A stretch of DNA of 11,851 nt from Burkholderiales bacterium. GTDB taxonomy: Bacteria > Pseudomonadota > Gammaproteobacteria > Burkholderiales > Usitatibacteraceae. A program made the position numbers and the translations under genes. The first letter of the stretch is position 1. Each line of letters begins with the position of its first letter. Shown here piece by piece: positions 1 through 5,887 of this stretch. The notes beneath the pieces were generated by a model. That model was not told the DNA's origin and ran no database searches. It was given only the letters and a program-made list of their open reading frames with translations. The stretch covers positions 1 to 11,851 of the forward strand of contig JAICTR010000037.1 in assembly GCA_025936275.1 (NCBI GenBank), read 5' to 3'.

Positions 1-233
1 GTCAGGAAGAAGATCTGGTCATCGGAGACCGCCCAATAATAGATAACCCTCACTCCGCCCGACTAACCCTTCCCGCCACTGCGCCACCTGACTTTTCGTA
101 CACCACCGGACCCGCGGATCACGGAGCCGGCGTCTGGATGGGCGATCAAATGGGTTTGGAGCTGCCGATACTCGTCATCGGCGAGGTACCCGCCGAGCAG
201 TTTCGTGAACAGGGACGTTTCAACGAAGACCAC
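1..233 (-). pseudogene. RelE/HigB-like toxin, interrupted by an amber codon, cut by the left edge
   Basis: Reading the minus strand from a GTG at 233-231 gives 56 residues beginning MVFVETSLFTKLL and passing through IRGSGGVRKVRW. A TAG follows at 65-63. The same frame then continues with SGGVRVIYYWAVSDDQ to the window edge. The motif order (ET-x-F-T/S-K near the start, then GSGGVRKxRW, then GGVRVIYYW) is that of RelE-type mRNA interferases (Pfam RelE, about 100-115 residues), in which a short Lys/Arg/Gly-rich link joins the last two motifs. The TAG falls exactly where a Lys or Arg codon is usual, so a single AAG-to-TAG change fits. The C-terminal part and any antitoxin gene, normally just downstream in this family, lie outside the window. 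Family assignment is confident. Loss of function is inferred, because suppression or a sequencing error cannot be excluded. Confidence 0.75.
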
Positions 234-238
234 GGTGC

Positions 239-267
239 ACTATACGCCATTGGCGCACCTACGTCAA
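239..267 (-). promoter_or_regulatory. Sigma-70-like promoter of the RelE-like gene
   Basis: On the minus strand, TTGACG (267-262) is separated by exactly 17 bp from TATAGT (244-239), a near-consensus -35/-10 pair. The expected transcription start falls at about 233-231, which is the GTG start codon. No room is left for a Shine-Dalgarno sequence, so the transcript would be leaderless or nearly so. Confidence 0.7.
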
Positions 268-276
268 TGGCGTATA
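241..276. promoter_or_regulatory. Perfect 12-bp inverted repeat, probable toxin-antitoxin operator
   Basis: TATACGCCATTG (241-252) and CAATGGCGTATA (265-276) are perfect reverse complements around a 12-bp spacer. One arm covers most of the -10 box and the other covers half of the -35 box of the promoter described here, so a bound repressor would block it. A further partial half-site, GTCAATGGC at 280-288, repeats 263-271 with an offset of 17 bp. Toxin-antitoxin operons are typically autorepressed by the antitoxin at such palindromes. The role here is inferred from position. Confidence 0.65.
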
Positions 277-340
277 AAGGTCAATGGCACTCCGGGCTGC
301 CCGCAGCGCCCTCCGCGAATACTTGTCCGAGCTTGCCAAT

Positions 341-371
341 GAAAAAGCCCTTGTCTCGTCGACAAGGGCTT
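341..371 (-). terminator. Rho-independent terminator of tRNA-Arg
   Basis: On the minus strand, AAGCCCTTGTC (371-361) and GACAAGGGCTT (355-345) form a perfect 11-bp stem with a 5-nt loop. The minus-strand T run continues down to 342. It starts 9 nt after the CCA end of the tRNA. Confidence 0.9.
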
Positions 372-379
372 CGGTGATC

Positions 380-456
380 TGGCGCGCCCGGCAGGATTTG
401 AACCCACGACCCCCTGGTTCGTAGCCAGGTACTCTATCCAACTGAGCTACGGGCGC
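380..456 (-). tRNA. tRNA-Arg (anticodon ACG)
   Basis: The minus strand folds as a complete 77-nt tRNA. The acceptor stem GCGCCCG (456-450) pairs with CGGGCGC. The D arm is GCTC/GAGT. The anticodon stem CCTGG/CCAGG encloses the loop CTACGAA, giving anticodon ACG, which after A34-to-inosine editing reads CGU, CGC and CGA. The T arm has the loop TTCAAAT. A discriminator G and an encoded CCA end the gene at 380. A -10 box lies upstream and an intrinsic terminator lies downstream, so it is an independent transcription unit. Confidence 0.95.
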
Positions 457-466
457 GAAGTTTTGA

Positions 467-472
467 ATTATA
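467..472 (-). promoter_or_regulatory. -10 box of tRNA-Arg
   Basis: A perfect TATAAT on the minus strand (472-467) ends 10 nt before the first base of the tRNA. No good -35 is visible at 16-18 bp spacing; the candidates around 490-496 are poor. Confidence 0.6.
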
Positions 473-501
473 ACGGGTTTCACCGCCGATCGCGAAGGTT
501 C

Positions 502-582
502 ACCCTCTCCCCGGCCCTCTCCCAAGGGAGAGGGAGAACAGCCGACCCTCTCCCCGGCCCTGTCCCAAGGGAGAGGGAGAAC
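502..582. repeat. Two tandem copies of a 38-bp hairpin-forming repeat
   Basis: Copies at 502-539 and 545-582 (period 43 bp) are identical apart from one base (c519 versus g562). Each contains CCCTCTCC-type sequence twice, followed by AAGGGAGAGGG. In copy 1, CCCTCTCCC (515-523) and GGGAGAGGG (526-534) are perfect complements. In copy 2, the outer CCCTCTCCC (546-554) still pairs perfectly with 569-577. This resembles the pyrimidine-rich intergenic REP-like repeats common in proteobacterial genomes. It lies between the tRNA promoter and the ATP-grasp gene and contains no convincing gene. Confidence 0.75.
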
Positions 583-643
583 TTCGCTAAACCTCGCTCC
601 AACCCTCATATCCCCCGGTTATGAGCACCTGACCGGGAATTCT

Positions 644-672
644 TTTTCAATTCTCTGCGCGGCCGCTATCCT
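644..672 (+). promoter_or_regulatory. Possible promoter of the ATP-grasp gene
   Basis: TTTTCA (644-649) and TATCCT (667-672) are spaced 17 bp apart, and each matches four of six consensus bases. Transcription would start near 679, just ahead of the AAGGAG at 681-686. Both boxes are weak, so this is a candidate only. Confidence 0.3.
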
Positions 673-692
673 CGAAACAAAAGGAGATGGCC

Positions 693-1670
693 ATGGAGAG
701 CGCGACCCCGAAGATCCACGTCATCCACGAGAACGACGCGTGGGTGGAGCCGCTGCGCGCGGCGTTCGACGAGCTGGATTTGCCGTACGAGGAATGGCAC
801 CTCGACGAGGGCGTGATCGACCTCGCGTCATCCCCGCCGCAGGGCGTCTTCTACAACCGCATGAGCGCCTCGTCGCACACGCGCGGCCATCGCTATGCGC
901 CCGAGCTCACCGGCGCGGTGCTCGCGTGGCTCGAGTCGCACCGGCGCCGCGTCGTGAACGACAGCCGCGCGCTGCGGCTCGAGATCAGCAAGGTCGCGCA
1001 ATACGAGGCGCTGCGCGCTTATGGCATCCGCACGCCGCACACCATCGCCGCGGTCGGCAAGGACAACGTCATCCAGGCGGCGCGGCGCATGAAGGGCCCG
1101 TTCATCACCAAGCACAACCGCGCAGGCAAGGGGCTGGGCGTGAAGCTCTTCCAGTCGGTCGATGCGCTCGCCGAGCATGTGCGAAGCGACGCGTTCGAGG
1201 ATTCGGTGGACGGCATCACGCTCATCCAGCAATACATCCGCGCGCCGGAGCCGTACATCACGCGCGTGGAGTTCGTCGGCGGCGAGTTCCTCTACGCCGT
1301 GCGCGTCGATACCTCGCTCGGCTTCGAGCTCTGCCCGGCCGACGTCTGCCAGGTGGGCGACGCGTTTTGCCCGGTGGGCGAAGAGGCGCCGCCCGTTGCG
1401 GCCGCGCCGCGCTTTCGCATCGTGAAGGACTTCGCCAACCCGATCGTCGAGTCGTATCGCAAGTTCATCGCCGCGAACGGCATCGGCATCGCGGGGATCG
1501 AGTTGATCGAGGACGAGCGCGGCGAGATCTACACCTACGACGTCAACACCAACACCAACTACAACGCCGCGGCCGAAGCCGAGGCGGGTGTCTACGGCAT
1601 GCGCGCCGTGGCCGCTTATCTCGGCCGCGAGCTGCGGCAACTCGGCGGGACGAAGCTCCGCGCGGCCTGA
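693..1670 (+). CDS. ATP-grasp (RimK-like) ligase family protein
   Basis: A 325-residue cytoplasmic protein of the ATP-grasp superfamily, whose members join a carboxylate to an amine through an acyl-phosphate. Visible features are an N-terminal preATP-grasp segment ending around VFYNRMSASSH, the ATP-binding region GPFITKHNRAGKGLGVKLF at about residues 132-150, a central part with PYITRVEFVGGEF, and a C-terminal metal-site motif YDVNTNTNYN at about residues 286-295, equivalent to the usual E/D-x-N. The nearest well-known relatives are RimK/LysX-type amino-acid ligases, but the substrate cannot be told. AAGGAG at 681-686 leaves an ideal 6-nt spacing to the ATG at 693. The in-frame ATG at 687 touches the ribosome site and is therefore rejected. 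The gene is monocistronic and converges on the small basic protein gene, with only a palindromic repeat between them. Confidence 0.8.
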   Translation: MESATPKIHVIHENDAWVEPLRAAFDELDLPYEEWHLDEGVIDLASSPPQGVFYNRMSASSHTRGHRYAPELTGAVLAWLESHRRRVVNDSRALRLEISKVAQYEALRAYGIRTPHTIAAVGKDNVIQAARRMKGPFITKHNRAGKGLGVKLFQSVDALAEHVRSDAFEDSVDGITLIQQYIRAPEPYITRVEFVGGEFLYAVRVDTSLGFELCPADVCQVGDAFCPVGEEAPPVAAAPRFRIVKDFANPIVESYRKFIAANGIGIAGIELIEDERGEIYTYDVNTNTNYNAAAEAEAGVYGMRAVAAYLGRELRQLGGTKLRAA

Positions 1671-1675
1671 GGAGG

Positions 1676-1741
1676 CGAACACCGGGGACAGACCCCATTT
1701 TCTGCGTGCTTCGCTTGCAGAAAGTGCCGGAGTCTGTCCCC
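1676..1741. repeat. Palindromic GGGGACAG element, copy A
   Basis: The left arm CGGGGACAGACCCC followed by ATTTTCTGC (from 1683) pairs imperfectly with GCAGAAAGTG then GGAGTCTGTCCCC (1717-1741), around a loop near 1706-1716. The element fills nearly all of the 81 bp between two convergent genes, so it could act as a two-way terminator. It shares its left flank, CGAACACCGGGGACAG, with copy B at 2153-2219 in the same orientation. Confidence 0.75.
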
Positions 1742-1751
1742 TTCAACGTTT

Positions 1752-2069
1752 TCAGCGCGACGACGTCCGCTGGTGGGTCACGGCCTTCTTCGAGATGCGC
1801 CGGTCGCGCCGCGCGTTGGACGTGCCGGCGCGCGAGGCGCTCGAGGATTTCCGGGTGGGCGTCGTCGTGCGTGCGCTGGCGCGGCTCGATGACCCGCGTC
1901 CGGACATCGGGCCCGCGGTCGAACGCTTGCGGGTCGCGACTGTGGTCGCGGTCTTGGCCCGGCGCGCGCGGCGCGGCTGCGCGGCCTCCTGCTTCAGGCT
2001 GCGGCTCGTGTTGCGGCCGGTGCCCGCGCTGCGTGACGACGATCGTTTCGACTTCGACTGCTGTGCCAT
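1752..2069 (-). CDS. Small, highly basic, Ser/Arg/Thr-rich hypothetical protein
   Basis: The product is 105 residues, begins MAQQSKSKRSSSRSAG, and is almost entirely Ser, Arg, Thr, Ala and Lys, with no hydrophobic core, Trp, Phe, Tyr or Cys. It is predicted disordered and strongly positively charged. Such composition suits nucleic-acid binding, as in nucleoid-associated or histone-H1-like tails, but no domain is recognised. GAAGGGA (2082-2076) lies 6 nt upstream of the ATG. The frame has about 90% G/C at third positions. Caution is needed because the region is open in several frames. The plus-strand frame ending at 2118 shares the same wobble position, so composition alone does not settle it; the ribosome site and the start do. 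The gene is bracketed by two directly repeated palindromic elements and faces the ATP-grasp gene. Confidence 0.6.
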   Translation of the reverse strand: MAQQSKSKRSSSRSAGTGRNTSRSLKQEAAQPRRARRAKTATTVATRKRSTAGPMSGRGSSSRASARTTTPTRKSSSASRAGTSNARRDRRISKKAVTHQRTSSR

Positions 2070-2152
2070 TGCGTTTCCCTTCGCTTTCGGGATGAAGGAA
2101 AACGCGAACTTGCAATAGTCGTGCCGGAGGAGTTGGAAGCGCTCGCACTCAA

Positions 2153-2219
2153 CGAACACCGGGGACAGGCCCCATTTTTCGCGCGCGTGCGCCTGCGAAA
2201 AATGCTGGGGTCTGGCCCC
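2153..2219. repeat. Palindromic GGGGACAG element, copy B
   Basis: This copy lies in the same orientation as copy A, with starts 477 bp apart. CGGGGACAGGCCCCATTTTT followed by CGC (from 2160) pairs with GCGAAAAAT and then GGGGTCTGGCCCC further right. The inner stem has diverged from copy A (TTTTTCGC versus TTTTCTGC) but stays self-complementary, which suggests the structure is conserved. It lies between the 5' end of the basic-protein gene and the 3' end of the D-threonine aldolase-like gene. Confidence 0.75.
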
Positions 2220-2227
2220 GCCGTTCG

Positions 2228-2259
2228 GAATTTCTTGCGTCTTCTCGCGCAAAGAATTC
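2228..2259 (-). terminator. Hairpin after the D-threonine aldolase-like gene
   Basis: GAATTTCTTGCG (2228-2239) and CGCAAAGAATTC (2248-2259) form a 12-bp stem with two adjacent mismatches and an 8-nt loop, 10 bp beyond the stop codon. There is no clear U tract, so a terminator role is tentative. Confidence 0.35.
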
Positions 2260-2269
2260 TGCGCGCCGC

Positions 2270-3430
2270 TCACCAGCCGCTGAAGCGCTCCCAGGCCTCG
2301 AGGGCGCAGCCTTCGCGCAGCACCTGGTACTCGGGGAATTGCGCGGCCGTGGCGCAGGCATGGTTCGGCAGCACGCGCAGGCGCGCGCCGATCGGGAAGC
2401 GCGCGAAGTCGATCGGCCCGCGGTCGCGCCTCGCGACGATGCCGTGCTCCTGGTTGGCGTCGGCGACGATGAGCGGCTCGAGCGGTCGCCCCGCCGCGTC
2501 GCACACCAGGCCGTAGCCCTGGTCCACCTTCTGGCGCGCGGTGCCGCGGTCGCGCGAGAGTGCCATCCAGCCGGCATCGGTGATGAGCCAGTTCTTCTCG
2601 CGCTGGTGGCCGATGACGGTCGCGAGCACGGAAAGCGCGATGTCGTTCACCGAACACACGCCGAGGCCCGCCATCACGAGATCCTGGAAGACGTAGACGC
2701 CGGTGCGCACCTCGGTCACGCCCTCGAACGAGCGCGCGAAGGTGGCCGTCGGCGTCGATCCCACGCTCACGACGGGCGCCTCGTGGCTGTGCGCGCGCAG
2801 CGCCTTCGCGGCATTCACCACCGCCTCGCGCTCGTGCTGCGCCATCACCTCGATCGCGCCTACCGTGGTGCAGTTGTACGACTCGCCGGCGTGGGTCATC
2901 ACGCCTTTTAGCGACGGGCCGAGCGCGCTCGCGATCTCGAGGAGCCGCGGATCGTCGGGCGTCACGCCGGCGCGATGGCCGTCGCTGTCGATCTCGATGA
3001 GCGCCGGAAGGCGCACGCCCGCGCGCTCGGCCGCCGCGACCAGCCCGCGCGCCGCATCGACGCTATCGACGATCACGCCCAGGTCGATGCCGCGCTTCAC
3101 GAGCTGCGCGGCGCGCGGCACCTTGTCCGCCACCATGCCGACCGCGTAGAGGATGTCCTTGAAGCCGTGGTCGGCGAAGTACTCGGCCTCGCGGAGCGTG
3201 GAGACGGTGATCGGGCCCGCGGGCGCGCGCAGCGCGGTCACCGCGACCTCCACGCACTTCGCGGTCTTCACGTGGGGACGGAGCGCTACCCCGTGCGACA
3301 GGAGCCGCTCGCGCATGCGATCGCAGTTGCGCTCGAGCTTGTCGCCGTCGAGCAGCAGGCAGGGAGTGTCGAGGGCGCGCGTGGCGTCCATCGCCGCGGA
3401 GGTTTCCAGGGCGTGGAAGGTTTCGGTCAT
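2270..3430 (-). CDS. PLP-dependent D-threonine aldolase / D-serine dehydratase-like enzyme
   Basis: A 386-residue protein with the fold-type III (alanine racemase-like) arrangement of the D-threonine aldolase/DSD1 family. The PLP-binding lysine sits in RPHVKTAKC at about residue 55. SGGV-like barrel segments follow (DSDGHRAG at about 174-181, VSVGSTPT further on). The C-terminal domain carries LITDAGWMALSRD and the metal-binding pair His and Cys in LPNHAC (about 357 and 359). Family members use PLP and a divalent metal to cleave D-threonine or D-3-hydroxyaspartate, or to dehydrate D-serine; which applies here cannot be told. The length is typical. The start at 3430 gives a 10-nt gap to the upstream glycosylase gene on the same strand, but no good Shine-Dalgarno is visible. 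An internal ATG at 3391 (MDATRALDTP) is an alternative. It is probably co-transcribed with the glycosylase gene. Confidence 0.85.
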   Translation of the reverse strand: MTETFHALETSAAMDATRALDTPCLLLDGDKLERNCDRMRERLLSHGVALRPHVKTAKCVEVAVTALRAPAGPITVSTLREAEYFADHGFKDILYAVGMVADKVPRAAQLVKRGIDLGVIVDSVDAARGLVAAAERAGVRLPALIEIDSDGHRAGVTPDDPRLLEIASALGPSLKGVMTHAGESYNCTTVGAIEVMAQHEREAVVNAAKALRAHSHEAPVVSVGSTPTATFARSFEGVTEVRTGVYVFQDLVMAGLGVCSVNDIALSVLATVIGHQREKNWLITDAGWMALSRDRGTARQKVDQGYGLVCDAAGRPLEPLIVADANQEHGIVARRDRGPIDFARFPIGARLRVLPNHACATAAQFPEYQVLREGCALEAWERFSGW

Positions 3431-3440
3431 GGAGCCGAAA

Positions 3441-4157
3441 CTATAAACGACTCGCGATGGCCTGCCGAAACGCGTCGCGGAATTTCGCCTCTCCGCCCTG
3501 CGCCGGATGGCGCATGTAGCCGGCGCACGGGAACTCCGGCCAGCGCGCCAAGGCCTCCTCCGCGACCTTCCCCACGGCGAAGATCTCGAGCGGATGGGTG
3601 AAGCAGGCGAGGAGCGCCGCGAGGGCACGGCGGCCGTCGACCACCTCGGTGAGGCGCGGACGGCGATTGCTCATCGGGCCGCAGGGACCGGTCATCACGA
3701 CCTCGTCGCCTCCCGTGGCCGGGCGATAGGGATGCCACGGAAACGCATTCCACAACACGACGTCGAACGCCGCGCCCGCTTGATCGATCTCGCCCCAGAT
3801 CACCGCCGCACTTCGCTCGCGCTGGGGTTTGGTGGCGGCGTCGAGGCTGGTGAGCGCGAGCGGGCGTCGCGCGACGAGCGCGGGCTTGTGCGCGAGCTCG
3901 GTCTCGGAGCAGAAGGCGATGCCGGTGAAGCGGCAACCGCGATGGCTCGGCGCCTCGCCCAGCAGCAGGAAGCGCGCGGAGCGTGCGCGTGCTTCGAGGT
4001 ACGCGCGCATGTTCTCGCGGCGCAGCTTCGGCATCTCGCGGCGCGGCGCGCGGTCGCGATCGTCCGAATCGCGCCACGGATTGAAGACGCAGGTGCGCTC
4101 GCGCGGGCCGTCGGCGAGGATCTCGAGGAACGCGTCGATGCGGGTCGTGCCGGTCAT
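3441..4157 (-). CDS. Uracil-DNA glycosylase superfamily protein
   Basis: A 238-residue cytoplasmic protein. It shows the two hallmarks of the superfamily: the glycine-rich motif GEAPSHRG at about 67-74, followed by CRFTGIAFCSE, and the C-terminal histidine motif RHPAQGG at about 216-222. VVLWNAFPWHPYRP and NRRP lie between them. Members remove uracil or other damaged bases from DNA, but this divergent subgroup is poorly characterised and its activity is inferred. The usual four-cysteine iron-sulfur pattern of family 4/5 enzymes is not obvious. The chosen ATG at 4157 has no clear ribosome site. Longer reading of the frame upstream runs into the divergent aldolase gene and looks non-coding. The start lies 41 bp from that divergent gene, so the promoters must be compact or lie inside the genes. 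The downstream D-threonine aldolase-like gene begins 10 nt after the stop. Confidence 0.75.
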   Translation of the reverse strand: MTGTTRIDAFLEILADGPRERTCVFNPWRDSDDRDRAPRREMPKLRRENMRAYLEARARSARFLLLGEAPSHRGCRFTGIAFCSETELAHKPALVARRPLALTSLDAATKPQRERSAAVIWGEIDQAGAAFDVVLWNAFPWHPYRPATGGDEVVMTGPCGPMSNRRPRLTEVVDGRRALAALLACFTHPLEIFAVGKVAEEALARWPEFPCAGYMRHPAQGGEAKFRDAFRQAIASRL

Positions 4158-4198
4158 GGGCGGGTATGATGGCACGCGCGCCGCGCAAGGAGCCCGCC

Positions 4199-4983
<785 letters not shown>

Positions 4984-4987
<4 letters not shown>

Positions 4988-5862
4988 GCGCCGCTCCGGA
5001 TGCCCGCGAGCTCGCCGAGGCACGCGCGCGCATCGCTTCGCTCGATGCCGCGGCCGAGCGCCACGATATCGAGATCGGCGAGGGCAAGCGGATGGCGTGG
5101 CGGCGATTCGGCAGCGGGCCGCCTCTGGCGCTCATCCACGGCGGGCACGGGAGCTGGCTGCACTGGATCAGCAACATCGAGCCGCTCTCGCGCTCGCGCA
5201 CGCTGTGGCTTCCGGACCTTCCCGGCTACGGCGATTCCGACCTCATCGACTCGAGCGGCATCGAGGAGATCGTCGATGCGACCGCGCGATCGATCGATGC
5301 CTTGATCGGAGCGGAAACGCCGATCGAGCTCTGCGGATTCTCGTTCGGTGGATTGGTCGCTTCGCGCGTGGCAGCGGCGCGCGGGCATGTGCGTCGGCTG
5401 GTCGTGATCGGCACCGCGGGGCACGGGTTGAAATCGCGCTACACGCTGGAGATGCGCAACTGGCGGTTGGCTCGCGAGGAATCCGCGCTCTGGTCGGCGC
5501 TGCGCAACAACCTCGCCGCGCTGATGATCCACGATCCCGCCGCGATCGATGCGATGGCCCTCGAGGTGCATCGCGCGTGCTGCACCGCGACGCGCTTCCG
5601 CAGCAAGACCATCTCGCGCGCGGCGCTCCTCGCGCCGATCCTCGAGGGCGTCGATGCGCCGGTGCTGCTGGTGTGGGGCGAGCACGACGTCACCACCGAT
5701 CCCGAAGCCGCCGCGCGCGCGATCGCCGCGCAGCGGCCCGGCATCGCGTGGCGCATCATCCCCGCCGCCGGCCACTGGGCCCAGTACGAGCGCGCCGAGC
5801 AAGTGAATCAACTAATGGGGACAGTCCCCTTTTTCCCTAAGAGCGAACGCCGTTCCGCCTAA
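4984..5862 (+). CDS. Alpha/beta fold hydrolase
   Basis: A 292-residue alpha/beta hydrolase resembling the MhpC/meta-cleavage-product hydrolase group. The oxyanion region is LALIHGGHGSWLHW (about 42-55), the nucleophile serine is in CGFSFGG (about 118-124), the acid is in VWGEHDVTTDP and the base in AAGHWAQYE. A TTG start at 4984 overlaps the upstream TGA as TTGA; the next in-frame ATG (5092, at KRMAWRRF) would remove residues just before the first strand. The reaction cannot be specified. Beside an aldolase-family gene it may cleave a C-C or ester bond in the same pathway. Unusually, the last 16 residues (from LMGTVPFF) are encoded by a palindromic repeat, and the gene end overlaps the end of the convergent tctA by 26 bp. 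Confidence 0.82.
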
Positions 5863-5887
5863 GAGAAATAGGGGACTGTCCCCTTTT
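5815..5887. repeat. Palindromic GGGGACAG element, copy C, spanning two gene ends
   Basis: GGGGACAGTCCCC (5817-5829) and GGGGACTGTCCCC (5871-5883) are each near-perfect palindromes and are inverted with respect to each other. The sequence between them is also self-complementary: TTTTTCCCTAAGAGCGAACG against the complement of CGTTCCGCCTAAGAGAAATA. The whole element can form one long imperfect hairpin. It encodes the C-terminal tails of both convergent genes and includes both stop codons. It belongs to a different sub-type from copies A and B (GGGGACAGTCCCC instead of GGGGACAGACCCC). Confidence 0.8.

Noticed and set aside
138..377. Plus-strand 79-residue open frame at the left end
   Set aside because: It runs antisense to the RelE-like gene and through the operator and tRNA terminator; no ribosome site and no recognisable protein.
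259..609. Minus-strand 116-residue open frame
   Set aside because: It covers the whole tRNA-Arg gene, its terminator and the tandem repeat, so it is non-coding by content.
687..692. Upstream ATG for the ATP-grasp gene
   Set aside because: It abuts AAGGAG with no spacing; the ATG at 693 has the ideal 6-nt spacing.
740..2095. Long plus-strand frame of 451 residues
   Set aside because: It is an out-of-phase shadow of the ATP-grasp gene, rich in Arg/Ala/His, and runs on through a palindromic repeat.
1588..2118. Plus-strand frame of 176 residues over the basic-protein gene
   Set aside because: It starts inside the ATP-grasp gene out of phase, crosses repeat copy A and has no ribosome site. Its wobble position coincides with that of the minus-strand gene, which explains its high GC3.
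1543..2148. Second minus-strand frame over the same region
   Set aside because: It runs through repeat copy A into the ATP-grasp gene, has lower third-position GC (roughly 80% by eye) and lacks a convincing start.
4158..4198. Full divergent promoters in the 41-bp gap between the glycosylase and aldolase genes
   Set aside because: Only a TATGAT at 4165-4170 stands out; no acceptable -35 at 16-18 bp, so it is not listed as a promoter.
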